Assembly: GCA_020441345.1 (NCBI GenBank)
Contig: JAGRMK010000030.1
Coordinates: forward strand, 1 to 7,672
Length of the DNA stretch: 7,672 bases
Origin: Paracoccaceae bacterium
Lineage (GTDB): Bacteria > Pseudomonadota > Alphaproteobacteria > Rhodobacterales > Rhodobacteraceae
Direction: 5' to 3'
Shown: piece after piece, positions 1-6,203 of the stretch
How the letters are laid out: every line of letters starts with the position of its first letter
Numbering within the stretch: the first letter of the stretch is position 1
Program-made: the position numbers and the translations under genes
Notes under the pieces: model-generated
The model's database searches: none
Told to the model about the DNA's origin: nothing
Seen by the model: only the letters and a program-made list of their open reading frames with translations

Positions 1-308
1 GCGATCTTGGTGCACCAGACCGGCGCGGCCAGCACACCGAAGCGATGATACATCACGGCAATGTCGAACCGCCCGAAATGAAAGAGCTTGAGCACCCCTG
101 GATCGGCCAGCACGCGCGTCAGGTTCGGCGCCGCGGTCTGGTTCTGGGTGATCTGCACCAGATGCGCGTGGCCATCGCCCCCTGATAGCTGCACCAGACA
201 CAGCCGGTCACGGTGCGGGTTCAGGCCCATCGTCTCGCAATCGATGGCGACGGTGGACCCAAGGTCCAGATCGTCGGGAAGATCGTTCTGATACAGGAAC
301 GTGGCCAT
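1..308 (-). CDS. Ribonuclease D-like 3'-5' exonuclease, N-terminal part (truncated by window edge)
   Basis: This is the first 102 codons of a DEDD-superfamily 3'-5' exonuclease; the C-terminal part lies beyond position 1. Enzymes of this family trim the 3' ends of structured RNAs such as tRNA precursors in the cytoplasm, using two metal ions. The translation begins MATFLYQNDLPDDL. The Exo I motif is AIDCETMGL, with metal-ligand candidates D23 and E25. The Exo II region is LKLFHFGRFDIAVM, with D82. Exo III is outside the window. The first catalytic Asp lies only 23 residues from the start, which matches the short single-domain RNase D-like proteins (about 200 residues) common in alphaproteobacteria rather than the longer HRDC-containing E. 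coli Rnd. The ATG at 306-308 is preceded by an AAGGGGG ribosome-binding site at 313-319. The gene is 105 bases downstream of the demethylase operon and has no obvious functional link to it. The family call is firm; the exact RNA substrate is unknown. Confidence 0.88.
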   Translation of the reverse strand, partial: MATFLYQNDLPDDLDLGSTVAIDCETMGLNPHRDRLCLVQLSGGDGHAHLVQITQNQTAAPNLTRVLADPGVLKLFHFGRFDIAVMYHRFGVLAAPVWCTKI

Positions 309-413
309 TCAGCCCCCTTGCACGTTGGTCGCTCGCGTCTTGGCATGCCACCCGCCGGGTGACGGCGCTTTCTAGCCCGTCCCGCGGGTCATGACCAGCA
401 CCCGCCGTGCGCG
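309..413. other. Intergenic spacer with short inverted repeats; no clear terminator or promoter
   Basis: This 105-base gap separates the last operon gene from the RNase D-like gene, both read leftward. It holds a perfect 10-base palindrome GGTCATGACC at 387-396, nested within a wider inverted repeat (GCGGGT at 384-389 against ACCCGC at 400-405). A small hairpin CACCC-GCC-GGGTG lies near 350-362. None is followed, in the leftward direction, by a T-run, so a classical intrinsic terminator is not supported. I see no convincing -35/-10 pair. The hairpins could act in transcript 3'-end processing or stability, but this is inference. Confidence 0.4.
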
Positions 414-2450
414 TCAGTCGAACAGAACCGGACGCTCACGCCGAAACAGCCCCCCTGCGGGCTCGTGCCCCAGGATCTCGCGCGCGTGCCGGTGCCCTGA
501 GAACACCGCCGCCTGGATCGGCCCCGGCGCCTCGGCGTCGCCGATCAGCCGATGCACCACCCCGCGCGCCGTCAGGGCCTCGGACAGGGCCGTATCCGGG
601 TGGCGCAGCGTCACCGCCAGCAGGGTCTTGCCGGGGATCGCCGGCAGGGCCGCGCCGGTATCCGACCGCACGACCTGCAACGCCCCCTGGTGCCATGCCG
701 TCGCCGTGGTGTTCGGGTGCATGGCCACACCCGCCGCCAGCAGTTCGGCGATCATCCGCGGTTGTTCCAGCGTATTGCCCAGCCAGCCGCCCAGCACAGG
801 CATCGGCGTCACGATCTGCACCATGTGGCCCCGCGCGGCCAGGTCGGCGGCCAGCGCGTTCGCCATATAGGAATGATCATCGTCATAAATCACCACGCTG
901 TCGCCCGGCCGCGCGCCGTTCAGAATGTCGTCGGGCGTCAGGGCCGCCCCGGCAAAACCAGGGATCGGATCGAGGCGCGACCGCCCCACTCCGTCACGCA
1001 GCCACCCGGAACCGGTCGCCAACAGCACATGATCCGCGGCGAATTCGGCCACCGTTTCGGCATCCATCGGGCTCTCGGTGAACAGGTCCACATTCTTCAT
1101 TTGCTGCAATTGATACAGGCGATAATCCGTGACCCGGCCCCAGGCCGACAGGTTCCCGATCCGCGATTCTCGTGCCACGCGCCCGCCCATCTCAGTCGCA
1201 CCCTCGGCCACCGTGACCTGATGCCCGGCCCGCGCGAGGGTCAAAGCCGCCTCCAATCCCGCCGGGCCGCCGCCGACGATCAGCACCGATTGCGCGGTCT
1301 CGGCCATGGGCACCCGTTCGGGGTGCCAGCCGCGCCGCCATTCCTCGGACATGGTGGGGTTCTGGGTGCAGCGCACAACGACGCCCGCGTTTTCGACCGA
1401 CACGCAGACATTGCAGCCGATGCATTCGCGGATATCGTCCACCTGCCCCTCGCGGATCTTCTGCGGCAGGAACGGGTCGGCAATCGACGCCCGCGCCGAG
1501 CCGATCAGATCCAGCACCCCGCGCTTGATCTGGCTGACCATCGTATCGGGCGAAGTAAAGCGCCCGACGCCCAGCACCGGCTTGTCGGTCACCTGCTTGA
1601 CGAAACGGGTGAACTCTTCCTGAAACCCTTCGGGGTCATAGCGCGAGGTTCCGCTGTCTCGGCTCCAGCCAGAGATATTCACGTCCCACAGGTCGGGCAA
1701 GTCCGCCAGGGCCTCGACCACGTCGCGGCCTTCGCCGTCGAACCGGATGCGCTTTGGCCCAGAGGCCTCGTGCACCGCAAAGCGGATGGCGACAGCGATC
1801 TCGCCCGCCGCTTCGTCCTGCGCATCTTCCAGCACTTCGCGCAGCAGCCGCAGGCGGTTCTCGAAACTGCCGCCATAGGCATCGCTGCGGCGGTTGTAGG
1901 CGGGGCTCAGGAAATGCCACAGAATCGAAGCATCATGCGCGGCATAGACATAGGCGATGTCATAGCCCGCCTGTTTCGCGCGCCGGATCGCGGCGCGGTG
2001 GCTTTGCCGCAGCGCCCGGATGTCGGCCAGGTCCATCGCCTTGGCCATGTACGGGAATTCCGGCTTTAACGTCGGCCCGCTGGATGGCCCCATGACCGGA
2101 TAGCCATTGGCGATCCCCCGCGACCGCATCCCGGTATGCGCCAGTTCGACAGAGGCCAGCGCGCCGTGCCGGTGGATCCGCTCGACAGAGCGCGCGTGCA
2201 CGGCAACGTCGCCGTCATCCCACAGCCGCTCATAGGGCAGGCCCGACAGGTCCGAAGTCGGGTCGATTTCGGACAATTGCATGCCGATGATGCCCCAGCC
2301 CCCCTCGGCGCGCGTCTCGCGCACGCCGATCGCGCCATTCGGCATCAGGTGCGAATGCCCGTTGGCATAGGGCATCATGCAGAACCGGTTTGGGGCGATG
2401 ACCGGGCCGATCTTCAACGGCTCGAACAGGGGGGCGAAGCGCGGGTCCAT
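414..2450 (-). CDS. TMADH/StcD/DgcA-like N-demethylating flavin and 4Fe-4S oxidoreductase
   Basis: This 678-residue protein has the trimethylamine dehydrogenase architecture: an FMN-binding Old Yellow Enzyme-type TIM barrel (about 1-340), a 4Fe-4S segment (C343, C346, C349, C361, beginning CIGCNVC) followed by the family-typical RRGWHPE (372-378), then a dinucleotide-binding domain with GGGPAG at 393-398 and a C-terminal GDAEAPGPIQAAVFSGH segment (637-653). Relatives oxidatively remove N-methyl groups: trimethylamine and dimethylamine dehydrogenases, StcD (N-methylproline, stachydrine catabolism) and DgcA (dimethylglycine). Catalytic residues Y169, H172 and D265 match TMADH Y169/H172/D267, and W262 matches W264. 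However, A29 stands where TMADH has the FMN-linking Cys30, L59 replaces Tyr60, and the Trp355 region is changed, so FMN is probably non-covalent and the substrate is not trimethylamine. The length is close to that of StcD/DgcA-type proteins as I recall them. The start ATG is 2 bases after the preceding stop, with GAAGG at 2458-2462 as ribosome-binding site. The family is firm; the substrate (N-methylproline, dimethylglycine or another N-methyl amino acid) is inference. Confidence 0.9.
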   Translation of the reverse strand: MDPRFAPLFEPLKIGPVIAPNRFCMMPYANGHSHLMPNGAIGVRETRAEGGWGIIGMQLSEIDPTSDLSGLPYERLWDDGDVAVHARSVERIHRHGALASVELAHTGMRSRGIANGYPVMGPSSGPTLKPEFPYMAKAMDLADIRALRQSHRAAIRRAKQAGYDIAYVYAAHDASILWHFLSPAYNRRSDAYGGSFENRLRLLREVLEDAQDEAAGEIAVAIRFAVHEASGPKRIRFDGEGRDVVEALADLPDLWDVNISGWSRDSGTSRYDPEGFQEEFTRFVKQVTDKPVLGVGRFTSPDTMVSQIKRGVLDLIGSARASIADPFLPQKIREGQVDDIRECIGCNVCVSVENAGVVVRCTQNPTMSEEWRRGWHPERVPMAETAQSVLIVGGGPAGLEAALTLARAGHQVTVAEGATEMGGRVARESRIGNLSAWGRVTDYRLYQLQQMKNVDLFTESPMDAETVAEFAADHVLLATGSGWLRDGVGRSRLDPIPGFAGAALTPDDILNGARPGDSVVIYDDDHSYMANALAADLAARGHMVQIVTPMPVLGGWLGNTLEQPRMIAELLAAGVAMHPNTTATAWHQGALQVVRSDTGAALPAIPGKTLLAVTLRHPDTALSEALTARGVVHRLIGDAEAPGPIQAAVFSGHRHAREILGHEPAGGLFRRERPVLFD

Positions 2451-2452
2451 GG

Positions 2453-3676
2453 TCAGACCTTCAGCGTGCCATCGGCGATCCAGCCATCCAGCACCGCCAG
2501 AACCGCGTCGGAAAACGCCTGGTCGTTGATATGGGCGTCCACTTCGGTGCAGGGCACAGTGATGGCCGCGCGCACTTCGTCGATCATCGCCGCCAGCCCC
2601 TCGGGGTCATGCGCGGGCTCTCCCTCGCGGTCCCATTCCTCGACTCCTTGTAACGGCATCACGAAATGCACCGGCCCCCTGGCCGTCGCCAGCCGCGCGG
2701 CAATGTCGCGGATCAGCGCGCGGCGTTCATCTGGTGACAGGCCCGAGGATTTGATCAGCCGATTATGCGCGTGGAACGGGCGGTCGGCATAGGCTGCGGG
2801 GATTTCTTGCCAGCCTGCAAAGTCGATCAGGTCGGCACATCCGGGCGCGACGATCTGCGGAACGCCGGCCGCTCCCGCGTTGGTCAGCCGGTCGGGCCCG
2901 CCATTGACCACGGACCCCACCATCAGGTTGCCCAGTTCGGGCAGCGCCAGGTCCAGCACGGCGGCGAAATAGCCCTGTTTCGCCAGCGCCTCGAAGGCCA
3001 TGCCACCCATCCCGGTCGCGTGGAACACCGCCACCTCGAAACCGCGCGCTTCCAGCGGGTCGCGCAGCAGTTTCATGTAGCGCAGGCAGGACGAACCAAG
3101 GCTCATCATGCCGATCACCGGGCGGCTGCGCACCGGAGCCTCGACAGCCTGCGCGGCCCCCAGAACGGCCCCCGCCGCCTGTGACAGCGAGGATTTGCAA
3201 ACCGAGTTCAGCCCGTAAAGCCCCCCGGCCCAGAGGATCATCTGGATATCCGGCGACAGGCGATCCGCCGGGATCAGCGGCGAAAACGACACCGTGGACA
3301 CCACGTATTTCGGCACGCCAAGCGGCAGCGCCTGGGCGCAATCCAGCACCAGATCGGTGCCCATCGTGCCGCCCAGCCCGACCATCGCATCGATCCGCCC
3401 CTCGGCATGCAGTTGCGCGGTCAGTTTCGCCGCGCCCGCCGCCATGATCTGCATCGCGCCGTTTTCATCGCCGGCGTCGATGGCGTCCTGAATGGTCTTG
3501 CCGACCGCCGCGGTCACATCGTGCTTGGAAATATCGGTCGGCTGCGACGGGTCGCCCAGCACGCTGACATCCATCGACACCACTTGCCCGCCCAGTGCAC
3601 GGATACGGTCGCACATATAGTGCAGTTCCTGATCTTTCGTGTCGTAGGTGCCAATCACCAGAATCGTCTTGTCCAT
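2453..3676 (-). CDS. Tm-1-like ATP-binding protein (UPF0261 family)
   Basis: This 407-residue soluble protein spans the whole UPF0261/Tm-1-like domain. The family is named after the N-terminal half of the tomato virus-resistance protein Tm-1, which binds ATP; the metabolic role of bacterial members is not established. The N-terminal lobe begins MDKTILVIGTYDTKDQEL, with GTYDTK at 9-14, and contains GLGGTMGT at 100-107 and a conserved run from about 123 to 165 (VSTVSFSPLIPADRL, then WAGGLYGLNSVCKSSLSQAAGA). The C-terminal lobe carries SLGSSC (192-197), HATGMGG (219-225), the segment around 259-270 (GGPDRLTNAGAA), and PFHAHNRLIKSS near 300-311. Plant Tm-1 also has a C-terminal PEP-hydrolase-like TIM barrel; this protein ends before such a domain and no separate gene for one is seen here. 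The reading frame is open upstream to 3751, but the ATG at 3674-3676 is preferred because GGAGGG (3681-3686) precedes it and the longer form would run into the upstream gene. It lies between two demethylase genes (22-base and 2-base gaps), suggesting a shared pathway. Confidence 0.88.
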   Translation of the reverse strand: MDKTILVIGTYDTKDQELHYMCDRIRALGGQVVSMDVSVLGDPSQPTDISKHDVTAAVGKTIQDAIDAGDENGAMQIMAAGAAKLTAQLHAEGRIDAMVGLGGTMGTDLVLDCAQALPLGVPKYVVSTVSFSPLIPADRLSPDIQMILWAGGLYGLNSVCKSSLSQAAGAVLGAAQAVEAPVRSRPVIGMMSLGSSCLRYMKLLRDPLEARGFEVAVFHATGMGGMAFEALAKQGYFAAVLDLALPELGNLMVGSVVNGGPDRLTNAGAAGVPQIVAPGCADLIDFAGWQEIPAAYADRPFHAHNRLIKSSGLSPDERRALIRDIAARLATARGPVHFVMPLQGVEEWDREGEPAHDPEGLAAMIDEVRAAITVPCTEVDAHINDQAFSDAVLAVLDGWIADGTLKV

Positions 3677-3680
3677 GAGA

Positions 3681-3686
3681 CCCTCC
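3681..3686 (-). promoter_or_regulatory. Ribosome binding site that decides the Tm-1-like start
   Basis: GGAGGG on the minus strand lies 4 bases before the ATG at 3674-3676. It supports the 407-residue start over the 432-residue open frame. An in-frame ATG four codons further up (ATGGAGGGTCTC) would place this site inside the coding region and is less likely. Confidence 0.75.
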
Positions 3687-3698
3687 ATTGTCGCGGGT

Positions 3699-6146
3699 TC
3701 AGCCGCGCATTCTTTCACCCTTTGGATCGTAGACCGGGCCAAGCTGCACATGCGCCGGATACATCTGCCCTGCGATCTGCACCTGGAACCCGCCAGCGGC
3801 GATCCAGTCTTTCGTCACGCCCCCGGCAAGGTGCAGCGTCGCAAGGCCGATCATCTGCGCCACCCGAAACCCCCAGTCGCCCGAGGTCACATGCCCGACA
3901 ATCGCGCCGTCTTTCCAGATCGGTTCGTTATGGATCAGATAGGGCCCCTCTTCGGCGGTCAGACCAGGCACGGCGATGCTGACGGTGCGGTGCCGTGTCG
4001 GCCCCACCGCCTTTTGCGCGACCAGCACGTCACGGCCCAAAAACGCGGGCTTCGTCAAATCGACGGCAAAGCCAAGTCCGGTTTCCAGGGGGGTATCGTC
4101 CTCGCCGATGTCATGGCCGAAATGGCGGAAGCCCTTTTCCAATCGGCAGGCATTCATCGCAAACATACCCATGGGGCGCAGACCGTGTGGGGTGCCCGCG
4201 TCCAGCACGGCCTCGTAAACGCCCGCCGTGAATTCGGTCGGGATCAGCAGTTCATATCCCAGCTCGCCCAGGAACGACCGCCGGATCGCCCAGCCGCGCG
4301 CATGGGCGATGTCAATCTGCCGCGCCGCGCCAAAGGGGAACGCCGCGTTCGACAGATCGTCGCCGCTGATCGCTTGCAGAATCGCACGCGCGCGGGGTCC
4401 GTGCAGGGTCAGCAGACCATAGGCCGAAGTCGCGTCGAACACCTCGACCTGCCAGGCGGGGTCCGCGTGGGATTTGATCCAATGCTGGTCGCGCATCTGG
4501 CTGGGGTGCCCGGTGATTACCAGAAATGCGGTTTCAGCAAGCCGCGTCACGGTCACATCGGCCTCGATCCCGCCCCGGTCGTTCAGGAATTGCGTATAGA
4601 CCGAGGTGCCGACCGCCACATCCATCTGCGCGCCGCAGACCCGGTTCAGGGCTTGCACGGCATCCGGCCCCTGCACCAGGATCTTGCCATACATCGATTG
4701 ATCCAGCAGCACGGCGGCATCGCGCGCGGCAAGGCATTCGTCCTGCACCGCGCGCGACCAGGGCTTCCAGCGGATCGACGGCGTGTCGTCCCAGCCACCG
4801 CCGAAATGCATCGGCACTTCCCAGCCGATGCGCTCGGCAAAAGCGGCGCCCGCCTGCGCCAGCCGGTCATGCAAGGGAACGCGACGCACGCCGCGTGCGG
4901 TGCTCACCTGCCGTCCCGGCCAATGGAGCCCATAGTGGAACCCCACCGATTCCGCCGCGCGGTCGGCGTTATAGGCGGTGTTTCGTTGGAACGGATGCGC
5001 GCGCACCGCCAGAAGCGGCAGCATCGACCGCGACGGCGCGCCGTCGATAAGCCATTCCGCCATCGTCAGACCTACGCCGCCCGAATTCAGAATTCCGTTC
5101 GAATTCATCCCCGTCGCCAGGAACACACCCGCCACCTCGGCGCTGGGGCCCAGATAGGGGCGGCCATCCGGCGTAAAGGATTCGGGCCCGTTGAAGAACG
5201 TCTTGATCCCCATGTCGGCCAGCGCGGGCAGGCGCGCGAACATCCGTTCCAGTTCCGGCTCGACATGCTCCAGATCAAAGGGCAGTTCGTCGAATTCGAA
5301 ATCCACGGGGATACCCGCCTTGGCCCAGGGTTTCCCCATTGCCTCGAACCCGCCGATCAGCAGCTTTCCGGCGTCTTCCTTGGCATAGAGCCGTTCCTCT
5401 GCGATGTTCAGGATCGGCTGCGATGATGGCAGGCCCGGCACGGGTTCGGTCACGACATAGAAATGTTCGGCGGCGTGCAGCGGCACGGTGATGCCGTGGC
5501 TTTTCGCGAACAGATGGCTCCACATGCCGCCCGCGATCACCACCTTGTCGGTGGCGATCACGCCCTGATCGGTCTCGACCCCGGTCACGCGCCCCGATTT
5601 CAGGATCAGACGCGTCGCCGTGACCCCCTCGAACACCTGCGCGCCCAGTGCCCGCGCGCCCTTGGACAGGGCAACGGTCACGTCGAGCGGGTTCACCTGT
5701 CCGTTCGACGGCACCAGGAACGCCGATTTCACATCGCTTGCGTCGATCCAGGGCCAGAGCTCGGCCAGTTCGGCCGCATCGAGCATTCGCGTTTCAATCC
5801 CCATCCGCGCGGCGTGGTCATGGCTGCGTAAAAGCTGCTCGTGGCGCAGATCGCCCAGCGCCAGGTTGATCGTGCCGTTCTGCTTGTATCCGGTGCCCTG
5901 TCCGGTCTCGATCTCCAGCGTCTGAAACAGGCGTGCGGTATATTTGCCAAGCTCCGTCTGGGCGGAGCTGTCACGCAGCTGCCCGACGATCCCCGCCGCA
6001 TGCCAGGTGGTACCGGACGCCAGCTTGCGCCGCTCGATCAGCACCGCGGGCACGCCGCGATGCGCCAGATGATACAGGGTCGAAACCCCGATGATGCCGC
6101 CGCCGACGATAACGACGGGGCTGGTTTGCGGTAGAGTGGGTTTCAT
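3699..6146 (-). CDS. Dimethylglycine/sarcosine dehydrogenase-family FAD oxidoreductase with GcvT-like folate domain
   Basis: This 815-residue protein has the full two-part architecture of dimethylglycine dehydrogenase, sarcosine dehydrogenase and dimethylglycine oxidase. The N-terminal DAO-type FAD domain (about 10-370) has GGGIIG at 15-20 and E38 as probable ribose ligand. In SGTTWHAAG (44-52), H49 aligns with the histidine that covalently binds FAD in this family. H228 in AAEHFYVVTEP is the likely counterpart of the active-site His of dimethylglycine oxidase. GPESFTPDGRPYLG (320-333) is a conserved FAD-domain segment. A linker with the family motif TARGVRRVPLHDRLA (416-430) leads to the GcvT-like half (about 440-815), with YTQFLNDRGGIEAD (517-530; D530 is the likely folate-site Asp) and FLGELGYELLIP (625-636). 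Such enzymes oxidise an N-methyl amine and transfer the one-carbon unit to tetrahydrofolate in the cytoplasm, passing electrons to ETF or oxygen. No signal peptide is seen. AAGGA lies 7 bases before the start ATG. The substrate could be dimethylglycine, sarcosine or another N-methyl amino acid; the paired TMADH-like gene makes a less usual substrate plausible. Confidence 0.92.
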   Translation of the reverse strand: MKPTLPQTSPVVIVGGGIIGVSTLYHLAHRGVPAVLIERRKLASGTTWHAAGIVGQLRDSSAQTELGKYTARLFQTLEIETGQGTGYKQNGTINLALGDLRHEQLLRSHDHAARMGIETRMLDAAELAELWPWIDASDVKSAFLVPSNGQVNPLDVTVALSKGARALGAQVFEGVTATRLILKSGRVTGVETDQGVIATDKVVIAGGMWSHLFAKSHGITVPLHAAEHFYVVTEPVPGLPSSQPILNIAEERLYAKEDAGKLLIGGFEAMGKPWAKAGIPVDFEFDELPFDLEHVEPELERMFARLPALADMGIKTFFNGPESFTPDGRPYLGPSAEVAGVFLATGMNSNGILNSGGVGLTMAEWLIDGAPSRSMLPLLAVRAHPFQRNTAYNADRAAESVGFHYGLHWPGRQVSTARGVRRVPLHDRLAQAGAAFAERIGWEVPMHFGGGWDDTPSIRWKPWSRAVQDECLAARDAAVLLDQSMYGKILVQGPDAVQALNRVCGAQMDVAVGTSVYTQFLNDRGGIEADVTVTRLAETAFLVITGHPSQMRDQHWIKSHADPAWQVEVFDATSAYGLLTLHGPRARAILQAISGDDLSNAAFPFGAARQIDIAHARGWAIRRSFLGELGYELLIPTEFTAGVYEAVLDAGTPHGLRPMGMFAMNACRLEKGFRHFGHDIGEDDTPLETGLGFAVDLTKPAFLGRDVLVAQKAVGPTRHRTVSIAVPGLTAEEGPYLIHNEPIWKDGAIVGHVTSGDWGFRVAQMIGLATLHLAGGVTKDWIAAGGFQVQIAGQMYPAHVQLGPVYDPKGERMRG

Positions 6147-6151
6147 TCAGA

Positions 6152-6179
6152 CGTCCTTGCGGTCTCTGGGGTCAGGACG
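6152..6179 (-). promoter_or_regulatory. Inverted repeat that could cover the ribosome binding site of the DMGDH-like gene
   Basis: On the minus strand CGTCCT (6174-6179) is followed by a 16-base loop and AGGACG (6152-6157), a perfect 6-base inverted repeat. The second arm includes most of the AAGGA ribosome-binding site of the gene starting at 6146. Pairing would hide that site, so translation could depend on ribosomes arriving from the upstream tctA gene. The stem is short and may be chance. Confidence 0.3.
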
Positions 6180-6180
6180 C

Positions 6181-6190
6181 CGCAGCTGCG
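6181..6190. repeat. 10-base perfect palindrome CGCAGCTGCG in the tctA/DMGDH-like spacer
   Basis: CGCAGCTGCG reads the same on both strands and lies in the 57-base gap between the tctA stop and the next start. It is too short to be a terminator and has no T-run. A protein-binding role is possible but unsupported. Confidence 0.3.
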
Positions 6191-6203
6191 ACTCGGCGGG
6201 GTG

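Noticed and set aside
350..362. CACCC-GCC-GGGTG hairpin as an intrinsic terminator
   Set aside because: The stem is only 5 bases and no T-run follows on the transcribed strand.
552..2069. 505-codon open frame on the plus strand, antisense to the TMADH-like gene
   Set aside because: The opposite strand encodes a full-length recognisable flavoprotein. The plus-strand product is rich in His, Arg and Gln without domain motifs, as expected for a shadow frame in GC-rich DNA.
414..2450. Naming the gene as true trimethylamine dehydrogenase or as 2,4-dienoyl-CoA reductase
   Set aside because: The FMN-linking Cys and most of the trimethylamine bowl are missing, and the RRGWHPE segment, catalytic Tyr/His/Asp pattern and operon partners point to the amine-demethylating branch rather than fatty-acid oxidation.
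3677..3751. 25-residue N-terminal extension of the Tm-1-like protein
   Set aside because: It would overlap the 3' end of the DMGDH-like gene and has no family resemblance, while the ATG at 3674-3676 has a strong GGAGGG site and starts directly at the conserved domain.
3648..5426. 592-codon open frame on the plus strand, antisense to the DMGDH-like gene
   Set aside because: It has no recognisable motifs, an Arg/His/Gln-rich composition, and lies opposite a clear two-domain enzyme; it is a GC-driven shadow.
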